Of a stretch of DNA of 64,000 bases, positions 49,306 through 62,104 are shown piece by piece (position 1 is the stretch's first letter; each line of letters opens with the position of its first letter). Under the pieces are notes generated by a model. That model ran no database searches. It saw only the letters and a program-made list of their open reading frames with translations, and was not told the origin of the DNA. The DNA is from Nomia melanderi (Eukaryota > Arthropoda > Insecta > Hymenoptera > Halictidae): contig NW_027475164.1 of NCBI RefSeq assembly GCF_051020985.1, positions 310,001 to 374,000 of the forward strand, written 5' to 3'. Both the position numbers and the translations under genes were made by a program.

Positions 49306-49480
49306 GTGATTTAACCAGATATATATTGGATTTTTCCCTGACCCTGAGTGTCCGGCCCCATGAGACGGTGGTTGTCTCGGCCCCTGGTGGTACGAGGTCG
49401 TTCCCACTGCACAGATTCATGCGCCAGGGCCTCCTACAGACAATGAACTTTGATTTATTGCGATATCTGTAATAGCACCC
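49306..49480 (+). repeat. Type-D monomer
   Basis: Head acccgtgatttaaccag, usually after ttatagcgctatctctaata. D units start at 4483, 5882, 10605, 15678, 17777, 23037, 24962, 29337, 31787, 32487, 49306 and 49831. The last has an ordinary ctgtaatagc junction instead, so it appears recombined at the monomer boundary. Confidence 0.85.
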
Positions 49481-50180
49481 GAGATATCACCAGATATATA
49501 TTGGATTTTTCCCTGACCCTGAGTGTCCGGCCGCATGTGTCGTTGGTTTTCTCGGCCCCTGGTGATCCGAGGTCGTTCCCGCTGCACAGGTTCATGCGCC
49601 AGGGCCTCCTACAGACAATGCACTTTGATTTATTACCCTATCTGTAATAGCACCCGAGATATCACCAGATATATATTTGATTTTTCCCTGACCCTGAGTC
49701 TCCGGCACCATGAGACGGTGGTTTTCTCGGCCCCTGGTGTTCCGAGGTCGTCCGAGCTGCACAGATTCATGCGCCAGGGCCTCCTACAGACAATGCAGTT
49801 TGATTTATTGTGCTATCTGTAATAGCACCCGTGATTTAACCAGATATATATTGGATTTTTCCCTGACCCTGAGTGTACGGCCCCATGAGACGGTGGTTGT
49901 CTCGGCCCCTGGTGGTCCGAGGTCGTTCCCGCGGGCCATATTCATGCGCCAGGGCCTCCTACAGACAATGCACTTTGATTTATTGTGCTATCTGTAATAG
50001 CACCCGAGATATCACCAGATATATATTGGATTTTTCCATGACCCTGAGTGTCCGGCCCCATGAGATGATGGTTTTCTCGTCCCCTGGTGGTCCGAGGTCG
50101 TTCCCGCTGCACGGATTCATGCGCCAGGGCCGCCTGCAGATAATTCACTTTGGTTTAGTGCGCTATCTGTAAGAGCACCC

Positions 50181-53155
50181 GAGATATCACCCGATATATA
50201 TTGTATTTTTCCCTGACCCTAAAAGTCCGGCCCCATGTGTCGATGGTTTTCTCGGTCCCTCGTGGTCCGAGGTCGATCCGGCTGAACAGACTCATGCGCC
50301 AAGGCTTCCTGCAGGCAATTCACTTTGGTTTATTGCGCGATCTGTAATAGCACCCGAGATATCAAAAGATATATGCTGGATTTTTACATGACCTTGGGTG
50401 ACGTATTCCGAATATCTGTAATTTTCTCGGCCCCTGGTGGTCCGAGGTAGTTCCTGCTGCACAGATCTATTCGCCAGTGCCTCCTACAGACAATGCACTT
50501 TGATTTATTGCGCTATCTCCAATAGCACCCGAGATATCACCAGATGTATATTGGATTTTTCCCTGACCCTGACTGTCCGGCCTCATGAGACGGTGATTTT
50601 CTCGGCCCCTGGTGGTCCGAGGTTGATCCCGCTGCACAGATTCATGCGCCAGGGCCTCCTACAGACAATGCACTTTGATTTATTGCGCTATCTGTAATAG
50701 CACCCGAGATATCACCAGATATATATTGGATTTTTCCCTGACCCTGACAGTCCGACCCCATGTGACGGTGATTTTCTTGGACCCTGGTGGTCCGAGGTCG
50801 ATCCCGCTGCACAGATTCATGCGCCAGGGCCTCCTACAGACAATGCACTTTGATTTATTGTGGTATCTGTAATAGCACCCGAGATATCACCATATATATA
50901 TTGGATTTTCCCCTGACAATAAGTGTCCGGCCCCATGAGACGGTGGTTTTCTCGGCCCCTGGTGGGTCGAGGTCGATCCCGGTGCACAGATTCATGCACC
51001 AGCGCCCACTGCAGATAATTCACTTTGATTTATTGCGCTATTTCTAATAGAACCCGAGATATCACGAGATATATATTGGATTTTTCCCTGACCCTGACAG
51101 TCCGGCCCCATGTGGCGATGGTTTTCTCGGTCCCTCGTGGTCCGAGGTCGATCCGGCTGAACAGATTCATGCGCCAAGGCTTCCCGCAGGCAATTCACTT
51201 TGGTTTATTGCGCGATCTGTAATAGCACCCGAGATATCAAAAGATATATGCTGGATTTTTACATGATCTTGGGTGACGGATTCCGAATATCTGTGATTTT
51301 CTCGGCCCCTGGTGGTCCGAGGTAGTTCCTGCTGCAGAGATTCATACGCCAGTGCCTCCTACAGACAATGCACTTTGATTTATTGCGCTATCTCTAATAG
51401 CACCCGAGATATCACCAGATATATATTGGATTTTTCCCTGACCCTGACAGTCCGACCCCATGAGACGGTGATTTTCTCGGACCCTGGTGGTCCGAGGTCG
51501 ATCCCGCTGCACAGATTCACGCTCCAGGGCCTCCTACAGACAATGCACTTTGATTTATTGCGCTATCTGTAATAGCACCCGAGATATCACCAGATATATA
51601 TTGGATTTTCCCCTGACCCTGAGTGTCCGGCCCCATGAGACGGTAGTTTTCTCGGCGCCTGGTGGTCCGAGGTCGTTCCTGCTGCACAAATTCATTCGCC
51701 AGGACCTCCTGCAGACAATGCACTTTGGTTTATTGCGCTATCTCTAATAGCTCCCGAGATATCACCAGATATATATTGGATTTTACCATGACCCTGAGTG
51801 TCCGGCCCCATGAGACGGTGGTTTTCTCGGCCCCTGCTGGTCCGAGGTCGCTCCCGCTGCACAGATTCATGCGGCAGGGCCCCCTGCAGATAATTCACTT
51901 TGATTTTTTGCGCTATCTCTAATAGCACCCGAGATATCACCAGATATATATAGGATTTTTCCCTGACCCTGACAGTCCGACCCCATGAGACGGTGACTTT
52001 CTCGGCCCCTGGTGGTCCGAGGTCGATCCCGCTAAACAGATTCATGCGCCAGGGCCTCCTGCAGACAATGCACATTGGTTTATTGCGCTATCTGTAATAG
52101 CACCCGAGATATCAGCAGATATATATTGGATTTTTCCATGACCCTGAGTGTCCGACCCCATGAGACGGTCGTTTTCTCGGCCCCTGGTGGTCCGAGGTCG
52201 TACCCGCTGCACAGATTCATGCGCCAGGGCCTCCTATATATAATTCACTTTGGTTTATTGTGCTATCTCTAATAGCACCCGAGATATCACCAGATATATA
52301 TTGGATTTTTCCCTGACCCTAACAGTCCGGCCCCATGAGACCGTCATTTTCTCGGCCCCTGGTGGTCCGAGGTCGATCCCGCTGCACAGATTCATGCGCC
52401 AGGGACTCCTTCAGACAATGCACTTTGATTTATTGCGCTATCTCTAATAGCACCCGAGATATCACCAGATATATATTGGATTTTTCCCTGACCCTGACAG
52501 TCCGACCCCATGTGACGGTGATTTTCTTGGACCCTGGTGGTCCGAGGTCGATCCCGCTGCACAGATTCATGCGCCAGGGCCTCCTACAGACAACGCACTT
52601 TGATTTATTGTGGTATCTGTAATAGCACCCGAGATATCACCATATATATATTGGATTTTCCCCTGACAATGAGTGTCCGGCCCCATGAGACGGTGGTTTT
52701 CTCGGCCCCTGGTGGGTCGAGGTCGATCCCGGTGCACAGATTCATGCGCCAGCGCCCCCTGCAGATAAATCACTTTGATTTATTGCGCTATTTCTAATAG
52801 CACCCGAGATATCACCAGATATATATTGGATTTTTCCCTGACCCTGACAGTCCGGCCCCATAAGACGGTGATTATCTCGGCCCCTGGTGGTCCGAGGTCG
52901 ATCCCGCTGCACAGATTCATGCGCCAGGGACTCCTACAGACAATGCACTTTGATTTATTGCGCTATCTCTAATAGCACCCGAGATATTACCAGATATATA
53001 TTGCATTTTTCCTTGACCCTGACAGTCCGGCCCCATGTGGCGTTGGTTTTCTCGGTCCCTCGTGGTCCGAGGTCGATCCGGCTGAACAGATGCATGCGCC
53101 AAGGCTTCCCGCAGGCAATTCACTTTGGTTTATTGCGCGATCTGTAATAGCACCC
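50181..53155 (+). repeat. Block 5: divergent block rich in G/F and cctgacagtccg units
   Basis: Seventeen monomers of a composition not seen elsewhere in bulk. Many carry accctgacagtccg (commonly followed by acccc), gtgattttctcgg or gtgattttcttgg, and gaggtcgatcccgc. G units start at 50181, 51056 and 52981, the first two followed by F. A two-unit segment with tgtggtatctg and caccatatatatattgg recurs at 50.75-51.05 and 52.5-52.8 kb, ten monomers apart. No gene is present. Confidence 0.87.
51477..51495. other. Perfect 7-bp dyad, 5-base loop
   Basis: tcggaccctggtggtccga: arms TCGGACC and GGTCCGA are perfectly complementary around CTGGT. It is the repaired form of the 6-of-7 dyad present in most units. 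Confidence 0.65.
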
Positions 53156-54205
53156 GAGATATCACCAGATAAATATTGGATTTTCCCCTGACCCTGAGTG
53201 TCCGGCCCCATGAGACGGTGGTTTTCTCGGCCCCTGGTGGTCCGAGGTCGTTCGAGCTGCACAGATTCATGCGCCAGTGCCTCCTACAGACAATGCACTT
53301 TGATTTATTGCGCTATCTGTAATAGCACCCGAGATATCACCAGATATATATTGGATTTTCCCCTGACACTGAGTGTCCGGCCCCATGGGACGGTGGTTTT
53401 CTCGGCCCCTGGTGGTCCGAGGTCGTTCCCGCTGCACAGATTCATGCGCCAGGGCCTCCTACAGACAATGCACTTTGATTCATTGCGCTATCGGTAATAG
53501 CACCCGAGATATCACCAGATATATATTGGATTTTCCCCTGACCCTGAGTGTCCGGCCCCATGAGACGGTGGTTTTCTCGGCCCCTGGTGGTCCGAGGTCG
53601 TTCCCGCTGGCCAGATTCATGCGCCAGGGCCTCCTACAGACAATGCACTTTGATTTATTGCGCTATCTCTAATAGCACCCGAGATATCACCAGATATATA
53701 TTGGATTTTCCCCTGACCCTGAGTGTCCGGCCCCATGAGATGGGGGTTTTCTCGGCCCCTGGTGATCCGAGGTCGTTCCCGCTGCACAGATTTATGCGCC
53801 AGGGCCTCCTGCAGATAATTCACTTTGGTTTATTGCGCTATCTGTAATAGCACCCGAGATATCACCAGATATATATTGGACTTTTCCCTGACCCTGAATG
53901 TCCGGCCCCATGAGACAGTGGTTTTCTCGGCCCCTGGTGGTCCGAGGTCGTTCCCGCTGCACAGATTCATGCGCCAGAGCCTCCTGCAGATCATTCACAT
54001 TGGTTTATTGCGCTATCTCTAATAGCACCCGAGATATCACCAGATATATATTGGATTTTCCCCTGACCTTGAGTGTTCGGCCCCGTGTGACTGCGGTTTT
54101 CTCGGCCCCTGGTGGTCCGAGGTCGTTCCCGCTGCACAGATTCATGCGCCAGGGCCTCCTACAGACAATGGACTTTGATTTATTGCGCTATCTGTAATAG
54201 CACCC

Positions 54206-54730
54206 GAGATATCAACAGATATATATTGGATTTTTCCATGACCCTGAGTGTCCGGCCCCATGAGACGGTGGTTTCCTCGGCCCCTGGTGGTGCGAGGTCG
54301 TTCCCGCTGCACAGATTCATGCGCCAGGGCCTCCTACAGACAATGGACTTTGATTTATAGCGCTACCTGTAATAGCACCCAAGATATCACCAGATATATA
54401 TTGGATTTTTCCATGACCCTGAGTGTCCGACCCCATGAGACGGTGGTTTCCTCGGCCCCTGGTGGTGCGAGGTCGTTCCCGCTGCACAGATTCATGCGCC
54501 AGGGCCTCCTACAGACAATGCACTTTGATTTATTGCGCTACCTGTAATAGCACCCGAGATATCAACAGATATATATTGGATTTTTCCATGACCCTGAGTG
54601 TCCGGCCCCATGAGACGGTGGTTTCCTCGGCCCCTGGTGGTCCGAGGTCGTTCCCGCTGCACAGATTCATGCGCCAGGGCGTGCTACAGACAATGCACTT
54701 TGGTTGATTGCGCTATCTCTAATGGCACCC
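54206..54730 (+). repeat. Three adjacent near-identical monomers
   Basis: Successive units share ttccatgaccctgagtg and ggtttcctcggcccctgg; the first two also share ggtggtgcgagg. A short local run of single-monomer amplification. Confidence 0.85.
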
Positions 54731-54904
54731 GAGATATCAACAGATATATATTGGATTTTTCCCTGACCCTGAGTGCCGGCCCAATGAGACTGTGGGTTTC
54801 TCGGCCCCTGGTGGTCCGAGGTTGTTCCCGCTGCACAAATGCATGCGCCAGGGCCTCCTGCAGATAACTCACTTTGGTTTATTGCGCTATCTCTAATGGC
54901 ACCC
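54731..54904 (+). repeat. 174-bp monomer
   Basis: Reads gagtgccggcccaatgag in place of gagtgtccggccccatgag: one base lost and a C-to-A change. Not shared with the type-E deletion lineage. Confidence 0.85.
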
Positions 54905-55104
54905 GAGATATCACCTGATATATATTGGATTTTCCCCTGACCCTGAGCGTCCGGCCCCATGAGACGGTGGTTTTCTCGGCCGCATGAGACGGTGGTTTTC
55001 TCGGCCCCTGGTGGTCCGAGGTCGTTCGAGCTGCACAGATTCATGCGCCAGTGCCTCCTACAGACAATGCACTTTGATTTATTGCGCTATCTGTAATAGC
55101 ACCC
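54905..55104 (+). repeat. 200-bp monomer with a 25-bp internal duplication
   Basis: The stretch catgagacggtggttttctc followed by ggcc occurs twice in a row (about 54959-55008), joined by ggccgcatgag. This is the only indel of more than 10 bp inside a monomer. After it the array resumes its register. Confidence 0.92.
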
Positions 55105-58100
55105 GAGATATCACCAGATATATATTGGATTTTCCCCTGACACTGAGTGTCCGGCCCCATGGGACGGTGGTTTTCTCGGCCCCTGGTGGTCCGAGGTCGT
55201 TCCCGCTGCACAGATTCATGCGCCAGGGCCTCCTACAGACAATGCACTTTGATTCATTGCGCTATCGGTAATAGCACCCGAGATATCACCAGATATATAT
55301 TGGATTTTTACATGACCCTGAGTGTCCGGCCCCATGAGATGGGGGTTTTCTCGGCCCCTGGTGATCCGAGGTCGTTCCCGCTGCACAGATTCATGCGACA
55401 GGGCCTCCTGCAGACAATGCACTTTGGTTTATTACGCTATCTCTACTAGCACGCGAGATATCACCAGATATATATTGGATTTTTCCCCGACCCTGAGTGT
55501 CCGGCCCCACGGGACGGTGATTTCCTCGGCCCCTGGTGGTCCCAGGTCGTTCCCGCTGCACAGAATCATGCGCCAGGGCTTCCTGCAGACAATCCACTTT
55601 GATTTATTGCGCTATCTGTAACAGCAGCCGAGATATCACCAGATATATATTGGATTTTCCCCTGACCCTGAGTGTCCGGCCCCATGAGACGGTGGTTTTC
55701 TCGGCCCCTGGTGGTCCGAGGTCGTTCCCGCTGCCCAGATTCATGCGCCAGGGCAGCTTACAGACAATGCACTTTGATTTATTGCGCTATCTGTAATAGC
55801 ACCCGAGATACCACCATTTATATATTGGATTTTTCCCTGACCCTGAGTGTCCGGCCCCATGAGACGGTGGTTGTCTCGGCCCCTGGTGGTCCGAGGTCGT
55901 TCCCGCTGCACAGATTTATGCGCCAGGGCCTCCTGCAGATAATTCACTTTGGTTCACTGCGCTATCTGTAATAGCACCCGAGATATCACCAGATATATGT
56001 TGGATTTTCCCCTGACACTGAGTGTCCGGCCCCATGGGACGGTGGTTTTCTCGGCCCCTGGTGGTCCGAGGTCGTTCCCGCTGCACAGATTCATGCGCCA
56101 GGGCCTCCTACAGACAATGCACTTTGATTCATTGCGCCATCGGTAATAGCACCCGAGATATCACCAGATATATATTGGATTTTTCCCTGACACTGAATAT
56201 CCGGACCCATGAGACTGTGGTTTTCTCGGCCCCTGGTAGTCCGAGGTCGTTCCCGCTGCACAGATTTATGCGCCAGGGCCTCCTGCAGATAATTCACTTT
56301 GATTTATTGCGCTATCTGTAATAGCTCCCGAGATACCACCAGATATATATTGGATTTTTCCCTGACCCTGAGTGTCCGGCCCCATGAGACGGTGGTTGTC
56401 TCGGCCCCTGGTGGTCCGAGGTCGTTCCCGCTGCACAGACTCATGCGCCAGGGCCTCCTGCAGTTAATTCACTTTGGTTTATTGCGCTATCTCTAATAGC
56501 ACCCGAGATATCACCAGATATATATTGAATTTTCCCCTGACCCTGAGTGTCCGGCCCCATGTGACGGTGTTTTTCTCGGCCCCTGGTGGTCCGAGGTCGT
56601 TCGAGCTGCACAGATTCATGCGCCAGGGCCTCCTACAGACAATGCACTTTGATTTGTTGCGCTATCTGTAGTAGCACCCGAGATATCACCAGATATATAT
56701 TGGATTTTTCCCTGACCCTGAGTGTCCGGCCCCATGAGACGGTGGTTATCTCGGCCCCTGGCGGTCCGAGGTCGTTCCCGCTGCACAGATTCATGCGCCA
56801 GGGCGTGCTACAGACAATGCACTTTGATTTATTGGGCTATCTGTAATAGCACCCGAGATATCACCAGATATATATTGGATTTTCCCCTGACCCTGAGTGT
56901 CCGGCCCCATGAGACGGTAGTTTTCTCGGCCCCTGGTGGTCCGAGGTCGTTCGAGCTGCACAGATTCATGCGCCAGTGCCTCCTACAGACAATGCACTTT
57001 GATTTATTGCGCTATCTGTAATAGCACCCGAGATATCACCAGATATATATTGGATTTTCCCCTGACACTGAGTGTCCGGCCCCATGGGACGGTGGTTTTC
57101 TCGGCCCCTGGTGGTCCGAGGTCGTTCCCGCTGCACAGATTCATGCGCCAGGGCCTCCTACAGACAATGCACTTTGATTCATTGCGCTATCGGTAATAGC
57201 ACCCGAGATATCACCAGATATATATTGGATTTTTACATGACCCTGAGTGTCCGGCCCCATGAGACGGTGGTTTTCTCGGCCCCTGGTGGTCCGAGGTCGC
57301 TCCCGCAGCACAGATTCATTCGCCAGGTCCTCCTGCAGATAATTCACATTGGTTTATTGCGCTATCTCTAATAGCACCCGAGATATCACCAGATATATAT
57401 TGGATTTTCCCCCGACCCGGAGTGTCCGGCCCCATGACACGGTGGTTTTCTCGGCCCCTGGTGGTCCGAGGTCGTTCCCGCTGGCCAGATTCATGCGCCA
57501 GGGCCTCCTACAGACAATGCACTTTGATTTATTGGGCTATCTCTAATAGCACCGGAGATATCATCAGATACATCCTGGGTATTTACATGACCTTGGGTGT
57601 CCGGCGCCATGCGTCGGTGGTTTTCTCGGGCCCTGGTGGTCCGAGGACGTTCCCGCTGCCCAGATTCATGCGCAAGGGCCTCCTACAGACAATGCACTTT
57701 GATTTATTGCGCTATCTTTAATAGCACCCGAGATATCACCAGATATATATTGGATTTTTCCATGACCCGGAGTGTCCGGCACCATGTGTCGGTGGTTTTC
57801 TCGGCCCCTGGTGATCCGAGGTCGTTCCCGCTGCACAGATGCATGCGCCAGGGCCTCCTGCAGATAATTCACTTTGGTTTATTGCGCTATCTCTAATAGC
57901 ACCCGAGATATCACCAGATATATATTGGATTTTCCCCTGACCCTGAGTGTCCGGCCCCGTGAGTCGGTGGTTTTCTCGGCCCCTGGTGGTCCGAGATCGT
58001 TCCCGCTGCCCGGATTCATGCGCCAGGGCCTCCTACAGACAATGCACTTTGGTTTATTGCGCTATCTCTAATAGCACCCGAGATATCACCAGATATTTGC

Positions 58101-59829
58101 AGGATTTTGACATGATCTTGGGTGACGGATTCCGAATATCTGTAATTTTCTCGGCCACTGGTGGTCCGAAGTCGTTCCTGCGGCACAGATTCATTCGCAA
58201 GGGCCTCCTACAGACAATGCACTTTGGTTTATTGCGCTATCTGTAATAGCACCCGAGATATCACCAGATATATATTGGATTTTCCCCTGACCCTGAGTGT
58301 CCGGCCCCATGAGACTGTGGTTTTCTCGGCCCCTGGTGGTCCGAGGTCGTTCCCGCTGGCCAGATTCATGCGCCTGGGCCTCCTACAGACAATGCACTTT
58401 GATTTATTGCGCTATCTCAAATAGCACCCGAGATATCACCAGATATATATTGGATTTTTCCCTGACCCTGAGTGTCCGGCCCCATGAGACGGTGGTTTTC
58501 TCGGCCCCTGGTGGTCCGAGGTCGTTCCCGCTGCACAGATTCATTCGCCTGGGCCTCCTACAGACAATGCACTTTGATTTATTGCGCTGTCTGTAATAGC
58601 ACCCGAGATATCACCAGATATATATTGGATTTTTCCCTGACCCTGAGTGTCCGGCGCCATGAGACTGTGGTTTTCTCGGCCCCTGGTGGTCCGAGGTCGT
58701 TACCGCTGGCCAGATTCATGCGCCTGGGCCTCCTTCAGACAATGCACTTTGGTTTATTGCGCTATCTGTAATAGCACCCGAGATATCACCAGATATATGC
58801 TGGATTTTTACATGACCTTGGGTGACGGATTCCGAATATCTGTAATTTTCTCGGCCCCTGGTGGTCCGAGGTCGTTCCCGCTGCACAGATTCATTCGCCT
58901 GGGCCTCCTACAGACAATGCACTTTGATTTATTGCGCTATCTGTAATAGCACCCGAGATATCACCAGATATATATTGGATTTTCCCCTGACCCTGAGTGT
59001 CCGGCGCCATGAGACGGTGGTTTTCTTGGCCCCTGGTGGTCCGAGGTCGTTCCCGCTGCACAGATGCATGCGCCAGGGCCTCCTGCAGATAATTCACTTT
59101 GGTTTATTGCGCTATCTCTAATAGCACCCGAGATATCACCAGATATATATTGGATTTTCCCCTGACCCTGAGTGTCCGGCCCCGTGAGTCGGTGGTTTTC
59201 TCGGTCCCTGGTGGTCCGAGATCGTTCCCGCTGCCCGGATTCATGCGCCAGGGCCTCCTACAGACAATGCACTTTGGTTTATTGCGCTATCTGTAATTGC
59301 ACCCGAGATATCACCAGATATATATTGGATTTTCCCCTGACCCTGAGTGTCCGGACCCATGAGACGGTGGTTTTCTCGGCCCCTGGTGGTCCGAGGTCGT
59401 TCCCGCTGCTCAGATTCATTCGCCTGGGCCTGCTACAGAGAATGCACTTTGATTTATTGCGCTATCTGTAATAGCACCCGAGATATCACCAGATATATAT
59501 TGGATTTTTCCCTGACCCTGAGTGTCCGGCTCCATGAGACTGTGGTTTTCTCGGCCCCTGGTGGTCTGAGGTCGTTCCCGCTGGCCAGATTCATGCGCCT
59601 GGGCCTCCTACAGACAATGCACTTTGATTTAGTGCGCTATCTCTAATAGCACCCGAGATATCACCAGATATATATTGGATTTTCCCCTGACCCTGAGTGT
59701 CCGGCCCCGTGAGTCGGTGGTTTTCTCGGCCCCTGGTGGTCCGAGGTCGTTCCCGCTGCCCGGATTCATGCGCCAGGGCCTCCTACAGACAATGCACGTT
59801 GGTTTATTGCGCTATCTGTAATAGCACCC

Positions 59830-61558
59830 GAGATATCACCAGATATATATTGGATTTTTCCCTGACCCTGAGTGTCCAGCTCAATGAGACAGTGATTTTC
59901 TCGGCCCCTGGTGGTCCGACGTCGTTCCCGCTGCCCAGATTCATGCACCAGGGCCTCCTACAGACAATGCACTTTGGTTTATTGCGCTATCTCTAATAGC
60001 ACCCGAGATATCACCAGATATTTGCAGGATTTTGACATGATCTTGGGTGACGGATTCCGAATATCTGTAATTTTCTCGGCCACTGGTGGTCCGAGGTCGT
60101 TCCTGCGGCACAGATTCATTCGCAAGGGCCTCCTACAGACAATGCACTTTGGTTTATTGCGCTATCTGTAATTGCACCCGAGATATCACCAGATATATAT
60201 TGGATTTTCCCCTGACCCTGAGTGTCCGGACCCATGAGACGGTGGTTTTCTCGGCCCCTGGTGGTCCGAGGTCGTTCCCGCTGCTCAGATTCATTCGCCT
60301 GGCCCTCCTACAGAGAATGCACTTTGATTTATTGCGCTATCTGCAATAGCACCCGAGATATCACCAGATATATATAGGATTTTTCCCAGACCCTGAGTGT
60401 CCGGCGCCATGAGACGGTGGTTTTCTTGGCCCCTGGTGGTCCGAGGTCGTTCCCGCTGCACAGATGCATGAGCCAGGGCCTCCTGCAGATAATTCACTTT
60501 GGTTTATTGCGCTATCTCTAATAGCACCCGAGATATCACCAGATATATATTGGATTTTCCCCTGACCCTGAGTGTCCGGCCCCGTGAGTCGGTGGTTTTC
60601 TCTGCCCCTGGTGGTCCTAGGTCGTTCCCGCTGCCCAGATTCATGCGCCAGGGCCTCCTAAAGACAATGCACTTTGGTTTATTGCGCTATCTCTAATAGC
60701 ACCCGAGATATCACCAGATATTTGCTGGATTTTTACATGACCTTGGGTGACGGATTCCGAATATCTGTAATTTTCTCGGCCACTGGTGGTCCGAGGTCTT
60801 TCCTGCGGCACAGATTCATGCGCCAGGGCCTCCTACAGACAATGCACTTTGGTTTATTGCGCTATCTGAAATAGCACCCGAGATATCACCAGATATATAT
60901 TGGATTTTCCCCTGACCCTGAGTGTCCGGCCCCATGAGACTGTGGTTTTCTCGACCCCTCTTGGTCCGAGGTCGTTCCCGCTGCACAGATTCATGCGGCA
61001 GGGCCTCCTACACACAATGCACTTTGATTTATTGCGCTATCTGTAATAGCACCCGAGACATCACCACATATATATTGGATTTTTCCCTGACCCTGAGTGT
61101 CCGGCGCCATGAGACGGTGGTTTTCTTGGCCCCTGGTGGTCCCAGGTCGTTCCCGCTGCACAGATGCATGCGCCAGGGCCTCCTGCAGATAATTCACTTT
61201 GGTTTATTGCGCTATCTCTAATAGCACCCGAGATATCACCAGATATATATTGGATTTTCCCCTGACCGTGAGTGTCCGGCCCCGTGAGTCGGTGGTTTTC
61301 TCGGCCCCTGGTGGTCCGAGGTCGTTCCAGCTGCCCGGATTCATGCGCCAGGGCCACCTACAGACAATGCACTTTGATTTATTGCGCTATCTCTAATAGC
61401 ACCCGAGATATCACCAGATATATATTGAATTTTCCCCTGACCCTGAGTGTCCGGCCCCATGAGACTGTGGTTTTCCCGGCCCCTCTTGGTCCGAGGTCGT
61501 TCCCGCTGCACAGATTCATGCGGCAGGGCCTCCTACACACAATGCACTTCGGTTTATT
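59830..61558 (+). repeat. 13-monomer period (2275 bp), copy 1
   Basis: Matches 62105-63833 at exactly 13 monomers. Shared private markers are gtccagctcaatgagacag, gtccgacgtcg, catgcaccagg, an F unit with tttgcaggattttgacatg, cgcctggccctcc, acagagaatgcac, atatataggattt, gatgcatgagccagg, ggtctttcctgcgg and cctacacacaatg. A patch near 60960-61055 differs between the copies. Confidence 0.9.
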
Positions 61559-62104
61559 GCGCTATCTCTAATAGCACCCGAGATATCACCAGATATATAT
61601 TGGATTTTCCCCTGACCCTGAGTGTCCGGCCCCGTGAGTCGGTGGTTTTCTCGGCGCCTGGTGGTCCTAGGTCGTTCCCGCTGCCCAGATTCATGCGCCA
61701 GGGCCTCCTACAGATAATGCACTGTGGCTTATTGCGCTATCTCTAATAGCACCCGAGATATCACCAGATATATATTGGATTTTCCCCTGACCCTGAGTGT
61801 CCGGCCCCGTGAGTCGGTGGTTTTCTCGGCGCCTGTTGGTCCTAGGTCGTTCCCGCTGCCCAGATTCATGCACCAGGGCCTCCTACAGACAATGCACTGT
61901 GGTTTATTGCGCTATCTCTAATAGCACCCGAGATATCACCAGATATTTGCTGGATTTTTACATGACCTTGGGTGACGGATTCCGAATATCTGTAATTTTC
62001 TCGGCCACTGGTGGTCCGAGGTCGTTCCTGCGGTACAGATTCATTCGCAAGGGCCTCCTACAGACAATGCACTTTGGTTTATTGCGCTATCTCTAATAGC
62101 ACCC

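Larger units (their letters stand above)
35113..50180 (+). repeat. Block 4: 8-, 11- and 15-monomer periods
   Basis: About 86 monomers containing three higher-order-like periods: 1400 bp (36.5-38.7 kb), 1925 bp (40.7-43.5 kb) and 2631 bp (43.8-48.0 kb), described separately. Three 181-bp units with an expanded TA head fall in the last. No gene is present. Confidence 0.88.
53156..57904 (+). repeat. Block 6: catgggacgg-marked block
   Basis: Twenty-seven monomers. A recurring dimer has gttcgagctgcac with cgccagtgcctcc, followed by a unit with ctgacactgagtg, ccccatgggacgg and tcattgcgctatcggtaat. It occurs at 53156, around 54980 and at 56855, and the second unit alone at 55980. At about 57555 a unit with atcctgggtatttacatgac and cgccatgcgtcgg resembles an F-head chimera. 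No gene is present. Confidence 0.87.

Noticed and set aside
54905..55104. 200-bp monomer as an array boundary or insertion site
   Set aside because: The extra 25 bp is a copy of the adjacent monomer sequence, and the array resumes in register at once.
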